Assembly: GCF_002086275.1 (NCBI RefSeq)
Contig: NZ_MVHT01000054.1
Location: forward strand, 1-45,018
DNA from: Mycobacterium intermedium
GTDB taxonomy: Bacteria; Actinomycetota; Actinomycetes; Mycobacteriales; Mycobacteriaceae
DNA length: 45,018 nt
Direction of reading: 5' to 3'
Every line of letters begins with the position of its first letter. Position 1 is the first letter of the stretch. Positions 8,395-15,414 of this stretch are shown piece after piece. Below the pieces are notes generated by a model. It did no database searches, was not told the origin of the DNA, and saw only the letters and a program-made list of their open reading frames with translations. The translations under genes were made by a program, and so were the position numbers.

Positions 8395-8442
8395 TTGACA
8401 AATAGCACGTAATGGTGCATTTATGCTGATTGATGTATCTTG
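8395..8442 (+). promoter_or_regulatory. Promoter and putative Mce3R operator for the mce3R operon
   Basis: TTGACA (8395-8400) and TATGCT (8422-8427) resemble -35 and -10 boxes, although the 21-base spacing is long, so the -10 may act alone. TGATGTATCTTG at 8431-8442 matches 12 bases of the element in front of yrbE3A and shares the GTATCTTG core with the site at 28084-28100. It would overlap or follow the transcription start, as expected for autorepression. The match is shorter than that between the other two sites. Confidence 0.5.
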
Positions 8443-8476
8443 AGACTCCGAAGATAGTTCAGGAGGGGTCTTTCGC

Positions 8477-8869
8477 ATGACCGATACCAAGGAAGCCAGC
8501 GAGAAGGTCGTCCGCGATTTCCTCGGGTCGTGGGAGGGGCGCAGTCTGGAAGCCATCTGCAGTGGTTTCGCCGACGACGCGGTCTACCACAACGTGCCGG
8601 TAGAGCCGATCAACGGCATCGCGGGCATTCGTGCGGTCTTCCAGGGTTTCCTGGATGCGTTCTCCGACGCCAAGCTCGACATCGTCAGGTTGGCGGCCGA
8701 ACCGGGGTTGGTGCTCGCCGAGCGCATCGACTACTTCACCATGAACGACGGCCGCAAGGTCGAGCTGCCCGTGACCGGCGTCTTCGAAGTCGAAAACGGC
8801 AAGATAACCCGCTTCAGCGACTACTTCGACCTCGCCGACTTCGAGAGTCAAAGCGGACTCAAGCTGTAG
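8477..8869 (+). CDS. Limonene-1,2-epoxide-hydrolase-like NTF2-fold protein
   Basis: This 130-residue protein resembles limonene-1,2-epoxide hydrolases and mycobacterial EphG-type enzymes, which add water to an epoxide in a deep NTF2-fold pocket. Visible features are the N-terminal helix (KVVRDFLGSWEGRSLEAICS), ADDAVYHNVP with NGIAGIRAVFQ, and the strands VLAERIDYFTMNDGRKVELP and VFEVENGKITRFSDYFDL. An AGGAGGGG Shine-Dalgarno precedes the ATG. It lies 12 bases upstream of mce3R and downstream of a putative Mce3R site, so it is probably co-transcribed with the repressor. Epoxide chemistry would fit EphB in the same regulon, but activity is inferred. Confidence 0.78.
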   Translation: MTDTKEASEKVVRDFLGSWEGRSLEAICSGFADDAVYHNVPVEPINGIAGIRAVFQGFLDAFSDAKLDIVRLAAEPGLVLAERIDYFTMNDGRKVELPVTGVFEVENGKITRFSDYFDLADFESQSGLKL

Positions 8870-8881
8870 GGTTCGAGCTCG

Positions 8882-10096
8882 ATGGAGACCATGGAAACCA
8901 CCGTTCAATCCGTCCGTCGCCGGCCCAAGGATCGCAAGCAGCAGATTCTCGAGCAGGCTGTGAGGTTGTTCATCGAACGCGGCTTTCACTCGGTCAAGTT
9001 GGAGGACATCGCCGAGGCGGCAGGGGTCACCGCACGTGCGTTGTACCGGCACTACGACAACAAGCAGGCGTTGCTCGCCGAGTCGATCCGGACCGGCCAG
9101 GAGCAGTATCAGAGTGCGCGTCGCCTCGACGAGGGCCAGGCGGAACCGGCGCCTCGACCATTGAGTCTTGATCTGCCGGACCACATTACGGCGGCCATAG
9201 CATCGCGTTCCCTGACGGTGTTGTGGCAGCGCGAGGCCCGTTACCTCAACGAAGCGGACCGTGCGGAAGTCCGGCGGCGTATCAACACCATCGTCGCGGG
9301 GATGCGCGCCAACGTCTTGTTGGAAGTGCCTGGTCTGACTCCCCCACAGTCGGAACTGCGGGCGTGGGCGGTGGCCAGCACGCTGACCGGCCTGGGTAGG
9401 CACAACCTGACCCTTCCGGCCGAGGAACTCAAAGATGTGCTGTACCAAGCGTGTATGGCCGCCGCGAAGACGCCACCGGTCGCCGAATTGAGCCCGCTCG
9501 AAGCGACGCCGGACGACGAAGCCGTGCTCTATTCCCGCTACGAAACTCTGCTGGCCGCGGGCGCACGATTGTTCCGCGCGCAGGGCTACCCGGCTGTCAG
9601 TACCAGCGAGATCGGCAAGGGGGCCGGCATAGCGGGTCCCGGCCTCTATCGGTCGTTCCCCTCCAAACAGGCGATCCTCGATGCGCTCATCCGTCGCCTC
9701 GATGAGTGGCGAAGCCTCGAGTGCATCCGCGCGGTGCGATCTAATCCCGATGCTGCGCAACGGCTTCAGCAATTGGTACAAGGGCATGTACGGCTGAGCC
9801 TGGACGCGCCCGATCTTGTCGCGGTGTCCATTACCGAACTGCCGCATGCTTCGAACGAGGTGCGCGACGCATACCTGCGGAATCAGGCGGATCGGGACAC
9901 CGTGTGGATCGAGCTGATCGCCGAATTGGTTCCAGAAACCACTGTGGCACAAGGGCGGCTGCTTGTTTCGGCGGCCATCAGCTTTATCGAAGACGTCTCG
10001 CGCACCTGGCATCTCACGCGCTTTACCGAAGTCGCGGACGAGATCACCGCGCTCGCACTGGCAATCCTGACCAGCCGGTCCCCAGCCGCTTCTTGA
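8882..10096 (+). CDS. mce3R: Mce3R, double-TetR transcriptional repressor
   Basis: This 404-residue protein (M. tuberculosis Mce3R is about 406) contains two TetR units in one chain. The first helix-turn-helix is at about residues 36-60 (LEDIAEAAGVTARALYRHY). The second is at about 237-262 (STSEIGKGAGIAGPGLYRSF), following a second N-terminal helix (YETLLAAGARLFRAQGY). Each is followed by a helical ligand-type domain. A single chain with two unlike reading heads suits a non-palindromic operator, as seen here. In M. tuberculosis it represses mce3 and Rv1933c-1941; the homologues of all of these lie in this window. Starts at 8882 or 8891 are both possible. Its stop abuts the convergent 13E12 stop. 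Confidence 0.88.
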   Translation: METMETTVQSVRRRPKDRKQQILEQAVRLFIERGFHSVKLEDIAEAAGVTARALYRHYDNKQALLAESIRTGQEQYQSARRLDEGQAEPAPRPLSLDLPDHITAAIASRSLTVLWQREARYLNEADRAEVRRRINTIVAGMRANVLLEVPGLTPPQSELRAWAVASTLTGLGRHNLTLPAEELKDVLYQACMAAAKTPPVAELSPLEATPDDEAVLYSRYETLLAAGARLFRAQGYPAVSTSEIGKGAGIAGPGLYRSFPSKQAILDALIRRLDEWRSLECIRAVRSNPDAAQRLQQLVQGHVRLSLDAPDLVAVSITELPHASNEVRDAYLRNQADRDTVWIELIAELVPETTVAQGRLLVSAAISFIEDVSRTWHLTRFTEVADEITALALAILTSRSPAAS

Positions 10097-10333
10097 TCAA
10101 AACGGTGGTGGCTTATTGCGTTCGGCGACGTGGGCGTCGTTGAGGGAGCGCTCGTAGTCGATGCGTGCGGCCCGTTCGACGGCTCGAGTGCGTCGGCGTT
10201 GAGGCATCATCACGCCGCGATCGCCGGGATCGCCTGTGGGAATGACTATTTTGGGAAGTTCGGCGGTGGTGGTATTCCAGGACGGGAAGAAGATGCGGCT
10301 CCCGGGGTGAGTCGTGTATGTGCGTCCGTTCGG
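10097..10333 (-). pseudogene. C-terminal part of a 13E12 (DUF222/HNH) gene cut off by the prophage
   Basis: Reading down from 10333 gives PNGRTYTTHPGSR, then LFFPSW-like IFFPSWNTTTAELPK, RRRRTRA-type sequence and the family's end AERNKPPPF with stop at 10097-10099. This is 78 codons plus stop. It is the tail that the 13E12 protein at 19604-20929 lacks. Joining residue P434 of that gene to PNGR here keeps the frame exactly, giving a 511-residue product. On its own this fragment has no start and is probably untranslated. Confidence 0.85.
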
Positions 10334-10349
10334 GAAAGTAGGGTTGATG
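10329..10349. other. Left attachment site of the prophage
   Basis: The plus-strand core TTCGG at 10329-10333 is repeated at 19626-19630. Left of the core the sequence is 13E12 coding; right of it is element DNA with the arm AGGGTTGAT (about 10340-10348), which is inverted relative to the arm at the right end. It was found by matching the broken halves of the 13E12 frame. Confidence 0.75.
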
Positions 10350-10352
10350 CAC

Positions 10353-10365
10353 TACACTAATCCTC
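10353..10365 (+). promoter_or_regulatory. Likely -10 box of a leaderless integrase transcript
   Basis: TACACT (10353-10358) fits the mycobacterial TANNNT -10 pattern and ends 7 bases before the GTG at 10366. Transcription would start at or next to the start codon. There is no Shine-Dalgarno, which supports a leaderless mRNA. The matching -35 position would fall on the attachment core. Confidence 0.5.
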
Positions 10366-11778
10366 GTGCGCGCAGCCGTCTATACCCGCATATCGTCCGA
10401 CCCCACGGGCCAGCAACTCGGCGTGACTCGCCAACTTGATGAGTGCAAGGCACTGGCCGAGCGTTTGGGGTGGGATATCCGAGAGACATACAGCGACAAC
10501 GACATTTCGGCATACAGCGGCAAGCGACGTCCAAGTTTCGAGCGATTGCTAACCGATATGAAGGCCGGGCAGTTCGAAGCGCTGCTGGCCTGGCATCCCG
10601 ACCGGCTCTACAGGTCAATGCGCGACTTGGAGCGGTTGATCGAGGTTGCCGACGAACGCCGTGTGCGACTGCGTACCGTTGTCGGCGGCGATCTGGACCT
10701 GGGCACTAGCGCGGGGCGGATGTTGGGCCGCATCCTGGGCGCGACGGCCCGCCAGGAATCCGAGCACAAGGCCGAGCGGCAGCGCAGCGCCAACGAGCAG
10801 CGCGCGGCCGCCGGTGAGTGGGTCAAGTCCGGTCAGCGCCCGTTCGGCTACACCAAGACTGGCGAGCCGCTGGAACCGGAAGCGTCCGCCTACCGACAGG
10901 CAGTCGCAGATGTCCTCGCGGGCCGCTCGCTGCGTTCCATCTCAATCGAATGGAACCAACGCGGACTGCTGACCACGCGCGGCTACCAATGGACGAACCT
11001 CACGCTGCGCAAGATGCTGACCAACCCGCTGCATGCAGGACTACGTGCCCATCGCGGCAAGGTTGTCGCGCAAGGTAATTGGGAGCCGCTGGTCGACCCC
11101 GATACGCACCGCGGGCTACAGGCGTTTCTCTCGGACCCATCTCGGCGGCCTGGCCTGGCCTTCGAGCTTAAGCACATGGGCTCAGGCCGCTACATCTGCG
11201 GCAGGTGCGGGGCGAAAATGTACGCATCGTACCCAAAAGGTCGGACCCGGCTGCTCTATGTGTGCCGAGCGAAGTACCACTTGGCCCGCGCTGGCAAACC
11301 GCTCGATGAGTACATGGAAACGCTGGTGTTGGGGTACCTATCGGACCCTGAGACGCGGCAACGGCTGACCGTGCAGTTGGAAGGCGAAACCGTGGACGTT
11401 GACGGCCTGCACACCCGCCGTGCCGCGCTGCAAGCCCGACTCGATGAATTAGCAGCCATGTTCGCCGCCGGCGACATCGACGGAAGCCAACTAAAGCGCG
11501 GCACAGCGGATCTGCGGATGCAATTGGCCGGGGTGGACACGGTCTTAGCCGATTTGGCGCGTAAATCGCCTGCCGCTGACCTGATTACAGCCGGTGACGC
11601 CATCCGCGAGCACTGGGATCAGCTGACGCCAGATTTGAAGGGCAAAGTGCTCCAAGAAATTTGCACGGTGACCGTGAAACCGATACCACCTGGTCTGAAG
11701 TGGTTCACCGCGCCGGACGGCCCCACGCAAGCCGAATGGGAGCGGTTCGGCTCTTACCTCGACATCGAGTGGAAATGA
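10366..11778 (+). CDS. Large serine integrase (phiRv1 integrase family)
   Basis: This 470-residue large serine recombinase would insert and, with a directionality factor, excise the element. The resolvase domain begins with YTRISS, with Ser10 as the expected nucleophile. Supporting residues lie around R79-DRLYRS and the E helix (GRILGATARQESEHKAERQR). The recombinase domain starts at about 157 (RPFGYTKTGEP). A zinc-ribbon follows with Cys278, Cys281, Cys300 and His305, then a coiled-coil-type region (LQARLDELAAMFAAGDIDGS) and the C-terminal end. The length equals the phiRv1 integrase I recall (469). The GTG start gives the normal N-terminus. It overlaps the next gene by 4 bases, and all catalytic parts look intact. 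Confidence 0.93.
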   Translation: MRAAVYTRISSDPTGQQLGVTRQLDECKALAERLGWDIRETYSDNDISAYSGKRRPSFERLLTDMKAGQFEALLAWHPDRLYRSMRDLERLIEVADERRVRLRTVVGGDLDLGTSAGRMLGRILGATARQESEHKAERQRSANEQRAAAGEWVKSGQRPFGYTKTGEPLEPEASAYRQAVADVLAGRSLRSISIEWNQRGLLTTRGYQWTNLTLRKMLTNPLHAGLRAHRGKVVAQGNWEPLVDPDTHRGLQAFLSDPSRRPGLAFELKHMGSGRYICGRCGAKMYASYPKGRTRLLYVCRAKYHLARAGKPLDEYMETLVLGYLSDPETRQRLTVQLEGETVDVDGLHTRRAALQARLDELAAMFAAGDIDGSQLKRGTADLRMQLAGVDTVLADLARKSPAADLITAGDAIREHWDQLTPDLKGKVLQEICTVTVKPIPPGLKWFTAPDGPTQAEWERFGSYLDIEWK

Positions 11779-12257
11779 CTACGCACCCCGATATCGTCAT
11801 CGTCTGCGACCACGGCCGCGAGGGCGACGGCCGCATCGAGCTCGACCGCTGCGACCTAGTCGCACCAATTCTTTGGGCTGACGACGACCAAGGCTGGCTA
11901 CCGCAGCCCCCGGTGATAGCGAGCTATCTCGACGGCGACGACCGAGTGCGTGGGGCTGTCGGTCAGCCCTACGCACGTGGACAATGGACCCGACTCAAAT
12001 GGGAGTTCATCTGCCCGAAGTACACGACTGGGGCGATACGTACTTGCACCCGCGAACCGGTGGCCCTTCGACAGGATTCACTACAGACGCTGTGCGAGAG
12101 GCTGAGCGACTCTGCATTCGTTGTCGAATTGGCGGAATCTGCTCCGCACACGATAGCCGTGCAAATGGGCATCGCAACACCAGGTTTGAGCGATTCCGCC
12201 GTCGTGCTGACGTTGCACCTGTTTTCGCTCCTCGCGCGCAACACGCCGGGCAAATAA
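11775..12257 (+). CDS. Hypothetical early protein of the element
   Basis: This 160-residue product has an ATG overlapping the integrase stop (ATGA), so it is translated from the integrase transcript. I recognise no domain. Its N-terminal part is rich in Asp and Trp (VIVCDHGREGDGRIELDRCD, ILWADDDQGWLPQPP). The C-terminal half is helical (RQDSLQTLCERLSDSAFVVE). Its position next to the integrase makes it a candidate accessory or directionality protein, but there is no motif to support that. Confidence 0.65.
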   Translation: MTTHPDIVIVCDHGREGDGRIELDRCDLVAPILWADDDQGWLPQPPVIASYLDGDDRVRGAVGQPYARGQWTRLKWEFICPKYTTGAIRTCTREPVALRQDSLQTLCERLSDSAFVVELAESAPHTIAVQMGIATPGLSDSAVVLTLHLFSLLARNTPGK

Positions 12258-12339
12258 GCTAAGCCACCCTAGGCGAACCTGCTACCTTCATTAGCAGCGG
12301 GATGGGACTCCCGGTCATTCGCAATGACTGGATTCGAAA

Positions 12340-12579
12340 TTGTCCCTCGCGCAACTCCAAGCAATCCAAGCCAACATCCGTAGCACGCGGTCGTCTATCG
12401 GTGCCGATAAGTCCCGCGGCAAAACTGACGACGACCCCACTGTTGCCCGGAAGTACCAAACCCTTGGCGCGCTACAGCTGGAACGCGCTGTGCGCACTGT
12501 GCTCGACGGCGCTCACCGGCCGTCTGACGAGCAACTGAGCCGAATCGCCGCGCTGCTGACCGCGGGCGGTGGTAGGTGA
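12340..12579 (+). CDS. Small hypothetical protein of the element
   Basis: This 79-residue, probably helical, charged product starts at a TTG (SLAQLQAIQANIRSTRSS) and ends LLTAGGGR. No clear Shine-Dalgarno is present, so the start is uncertain. It overlaps the next gene at TGATG. Its size and place resemble the phiRv1 excisionase gene (Rv1584c region), but I see no winged-helix motif, so a function as excisionase is only a possibility. Confidence 0.5.
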   Translation: MSLAQLQAIQANIRSTRSSIGADKSRGKTDDDPTVARKYQTLGALQLERAVRTVLDGAHRPSDEQLSRIAALLTAGGGR

Positions 12580-12920
12580 TGCCACCCAATGAGAGAGGCC
12601 GCCCCGGCGGCACCGGGACGGCCAACTCAGCAGCAGATACCAGCATCATAGCCGCCCGAGAAGCTGCGCGGCTGTCTCGACGCGGACGTGCCGAGTTGCC
12701 CTGTGGACATCGCGGTGATCCTCACGCGCATTGTTACCGCTGCGATGAACCGGTTACCGACCGCCAGGCCGTTGCCGCTGCTGAAGCCCTCGACACGCTC
12801 GACCGGCAGGGACTGCCCGGCTTGGCTAATGCGTCCGTCTGTCGCGGCCTCTGGCGTATCGGTCGCAGGGACTTAGCCATCGCCGTGCACCGGCGCACAA
12901 CTGGCGAGGGGGTGGCGTAA
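12579..12920 (+). CDS. Small Cys/His-rich protein of the element
   Basis: The product has about 113 residues from ATG 12579 (GTG 12576 is an alternative). A compact Cys/His cluster, PCGHRGDPHAHCYRCDEP at about residues 41-58, suggests a small zinc-binding fold. The remainder is helical (RQAVAAAEALDTLDRQG). Its stop overlaps the ATPase ATG by one base, placing it in the same operon. A nucleic-acid-binding role in element replication is plausible but not shown. Confidence 0.6.
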   Translation: MPPNERGRPGGTGTANSAADTSIIAAREAARLSRRGRAELPCGHRGDPHAHCYRCDEPVTDRQAVAAAEALDTLDRQGLPGLANASVCRGLWRIGRRDLAIAVHRRTTGEGVA

Positions 12921-14344
12921 TGGCCGACGACCCCATTGCTCGCGGGCGGGAGTTGGCTGAGTCGGGGAAGTATCGCCCAGCCCAGATAGTCCCCTTCCCC
13001 CCGATCCGAAATCTGGCATCTGCTCCTGAGAATCAAACGTCCAACGGAGCCGAGCTGCTCGATGCGATTGAAAAGTGGTTTGGCCGATTCATCAAGGTGA
13101 CGTTTGACGGTGACCTTGCGTTGCTCGCGCTCTGGACGGTGCATACGCATCTTGCGCGCGAGTTGTACACCACGCCAAGGCTGCAACTGGACTCCACACT
13201 GCCTGAGTCGGGAAAAACCACAGTGCTGGACCACTTCTCACGGTTGTGTTACCAGCCGGTGCAGGTTGCGAACCTATCGTCGCCGGCCCTGCTGCCTCGG
13301 CTGTTGGAAAAGGGCGTGCGGACGCTATTGCTGGATGAGGTGGACCGCTCATTGCGTCCCGACGGACCGAACGTTCCTGAACTCATTGGAATCATCAATT
13401 CCGGGTACCGAGTCGGGGCCACGCGTCCGGTACTCGTACCTGTGAAGGGTGGCGGGTGGAAAGCCGAGGAAATGTCCACCCACGGGCCCGTCGCCATAGC
13501 AGGCAACGCGCCGAACCTGCCCGACGATACGCGCTCCCGTTGCATACGCATCCTGTTGATGCCCGACACCGACGGCACGATCGAGGATTCGGACTGGGAG
13601 CTCATCGAGGACGACGCCCACCAGTTAAGGGATGCCATAACGCAATTCGCCGACCAGGTTCGCGACCAGGCGAAGGGCCTCGTTGTAGAGCTACCAGCCA
13701 AGTGCATCGGCCGCACGAAAGAAAAGTGGCGCCCACTGAAAAGGGTTGCCGTCCTGGCGGGCGGGCGCTGGCCCGGCGTTGCCGACGAGTTGATCGCCCG
13801 CGCTTTGGCCGAACAGGACGCCGAGCGGGAAGCGGGTTTGCGGAACCTTCCCCCAGGAATGGTGATTCTGACTGACCTCCATTCCATTTGGCCCGACCAC
13901 GACGACTTGGTGCCAACCCGCGACCTCGTCGGCAGGCTGATCGCGCACAACCCCGATTACTGGGGGGAGCGCAGCAGCTACGGCAAGGCGCTCACTGAAA
14001 GACGGTTCGCAAGCCTTGTGTCCCAAGCGTCCAAGGTGACCTCACAGCGGCCCGGCGGGCGCGGCCCGAGGGGATTCCTACGTTCGCAATTCCAGCCGGT
14101 GTGGCGTCGGCTCCGCATTGGTGATACCCCTCCCGGTGAATCCGGTGCATCCGGCGAAACCGGCGAAAGCGGTGCAGATTCATCCCCTTCCGGTAACCGG
14201 ATGCACCGGGATAACCGGATGCACCGGGTTGAACCGGATACCCCATATCCGGCATGCCGGTACTGCGGCGCAGAGCTAATCCTCGACGACTCCATCAACT
14301 CCGGCGCATGCATGGAGTGTCAGCATTCCGGAGGCGGCCAATGA
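12920..14344 (+). CDS. Primase/helicase-like ATPase of the element
   Basis: This 474-residue protein corresponds in place and length to phiRv1 Rv1582c and has the look of DUF3631 or D5-type phage ATPases. A P-loop-like PESGKTT (residues 95-101) lacks the usual first Gly, and a clear Walker B LLLDEVD is at 137-143. GPVAIAGNAPNLPDDTRSRC resembles the sensor region. The C-terminus has a repetitive linker (GESGASGETGESGAD, then NRMHR twice) and a CxxC/CxxC zinc ribbon (CRYCG, CMECQ). It probably drives element replication by unwinding or loading. No primase catalytic domain is visible, so host or helper priming may be needed. Confidence 0.8.
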   Translation: MADDPIARGRELAESGKYRPAQIVPFPPIRNLASAPENQTSNGAELLDAIEKWFGRFIKVTFDGDLALLALWTVHTHLARELYTTPRLQLDSTLPESGKTTVLDHFSRLCYQPVQVANLSSPALLPRLLEKGVRTLLLDEVDRSLRPDGPNVPELIGIINSGYRVGATRPVLVPVKGGGWKAEEMSTHGPVAIAGNAPNLPDDTRSRCIRILLMPDTDGTIEDSDWELIEDDAHQLRDAITQFADQVRDQAKGLVVELPAKCIGRTKEKWRPLKRVAVLAGGRWPGVADELIARALAEQDAEREAGLRNLPPGMVILTDLHSIWPDHDDLVPTRDLVGRLIAHNPDYWGERSSYGKALTERRFASLVSQASKVTSQRPGGRGPRGFLRSQFQPVWRRLRIGDTPPGESGASGETGESGADSSPSGNRMHRDNRMHRVEPDTPYPACRYCGAELILDDSINSGACMECQHSGGGQ

Positions 14345-14592
14345 CCGCCGCCGAGTTACAGGCCGCATGGCAAGAGCTAGGTGTCGACCTGGCCGACTCC
14401 GAGGCCGCGGAGCTGGCCGACCGCATCACCCGCCAGCACATCGCCCCGCTCTACACGGAATGCCTACACATCGCTTCGCTTGTCGCCGCCCGGCGCAAGG
14501 CCGAGCAGCAGAACCACCACCAAAAGGAGAACACTGATGACCGACCCCATCGTCGTCCGCGTCCGTCAGGTCGACGGCGACCTGTCGCTTGA
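14341..14592 (+). CDS. Small helical protein of the element
   Basis: This 83-residue product has an ATG overlapping the ATPase stop (ATGA). The first 55 residues are helical and acidic (LQAAWQELGVDLADSEAAEL), followed by a His/Lys stretch. The last 28 residues overlap the next gene in another frame and are Arg/Pro-rich. That reads like out-of-frame extension, although no earlier stop exists. Function is unknown; adaptor or scaffold-like small phage proteins look similar. Confidence 0.6.
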   Translation: MTAAELQAAWQELGVDLADSEAAELADRITRQHIAPLYTECLHIASLVAARRKAEQQNHHQKENTDDRPHRRPRPSGRRRPVA

Positions 14593-14812
14593 CTCTCAGG
14601 CCCTTGCCCTCGCGTTCGGTGTTGACGTCGCCGCCGTATCGGCATTACCCGTCGTCGACGGCGCATCGCGGATTCCAAGAGAGTGGGCACGACGCGGCAA
14701 GCGCCGAGCGAAAGAGGCTGCGGCGCATTTGAACAGTGAGGACTTGCTCGACATCTTGGCCTTCTGGGCACGCCAGGACCATAACGCCGAGTTGCAGGTG
14801 GTGTTCGAGTGA
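14537..14812 (+). CDS. Hypothetical protein, possible phiRv1 Rv1580c equivalent
   Basis: From ATG 14537, with a strong AAAAGGAG Shine-Dalgarno 7 bases upstream, the product is 91 residues (MTDPIVVRVRQVDGDLSLDS). VAAVSALPVVDGASRIPREW and a basic helix RRGKRRAKEAAAHL suggest a nucleic-acid-binding protein with a helix-turn-helix-like middle. Size and place agree with the 90-residue phiRv1 gene Rv1580c. It overlaps the following gene by 4 bases (GTGA). Confidence 0.68.
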   Translation: MTDPIVVRVRQVDGDLSLDSQALALAFGVDVAAVSALPVVDGASRIPREWARRGKRRAKEAAAHLNSEDLLDILAFWARQDHNAELQVVFE

Positions 14813-15096
14813 GCGCACACACCGACGACTTCGACATGACCCAGTTCCCGCACATCTTCAACGCCGTGCTCGACGTGATGCCGACCCGCGACGCGTGGTT
14901 AGCCCGCTTCGCCGAGCAGCCCGGCGGGACAACCGTGCTACCCGGCGACGATGACTGGCTGACGGTTCTGCACCGCGGCGACGTCGTGATGCGGCTACAC
15001 CTCGACGCCTTCAAGCCCGGCGCGATCTTGAGTGACGCGAAAATCATGATCGGCGGCGAGTGGCAACAGGTGCGACTTGAATGGCGAGACGGCTAG
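14809..15096 (+). CDS. Hypothetical protein of the element
   Basis: This 95-residue product starts at GTG 14809, overlapping the upstream stop. It is acidic with several aromatic residues (DDFDMTQFPHIFNAVLDVMP, DDDWLTVLHRGDVVMRLHLD), ending WQQVRLEWRDG. I recognise no family. It is the last gene of the left (replication) operon before a 318-base gap. Confidence 0.62.
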   Translation: MSAHTDDFDMTQFPHIFNAVLDVMPTRDAWLARFAEQPGGTTVLPGDDDWLTVLHRGDVVMRLHLDAFKPGAILSDAKIMIGGEWQQVRLEWRDG

Positions 15097-15414
15097 CGCG
15101 AATCGCTTCCCGAATGACACCGACGTGATCTACGATGGCGTTCAGAGCACGCCAATCACCAACCGGGGCGCGAAGCGCACGGGCAGGCACAGGGTGTCGG
15201 CAAGGTGACCAAGGGGTGCTTGCCGCGCAGCAAGGCACCATATCGACCGGCCGCCAAGCACCCGGCACAATTCAACGAAGCGCAGCACGGCACCCCATGC
15301 GCGTAGCCAAGCGCCCTTCGGTTCTCCCCTTTTGTTGGTTGCTGTCCGACGCCCCGTTCTCCGGCGTCGGTTCAGCCCAATTCCCCGAAGACTCTTTCCC
15401 CGAAGGACGTTCAA
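15097..15414. other. Gap between early and capsid modules, with a hairpin
   Basis: No convincing gene is present; the plus-strand frame from 15135 continues into capsid antisense-like sequence and has no family features. A perfect 8-base-pair stem CCGACGCC/GGCGTCGG with a 9-base loop lies at 15346-15370, 45 bases before the capsid ATG. It may be a terminator for the early operon or a translational control element. A second, bulged hairpin lies around 15215-15238. Confidence 0.5.

Noticed and set aside
8459..10012. 517-codon minus-strand open frame opposite the 8477 gene and mce3R
   Set aside because: Long only because of GC-rich antisense codon bias; the plus strand encodes two clear proteins with Shine-Dalgarno and TetR motifs.
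10113..10352. Separate small genes in both strands between mce3R and the integrase
   Set aside because: The true content is the end of the 13E12 frame (10097-10333) in another frame of the minus strand; the listed products are out of frame with it.
14130..14235. Short repeats considered as CRISPR or iterons
   Set aside because: They are codons of a repetitive protein linker, irregular in length and spacing, with no spacer pattern.
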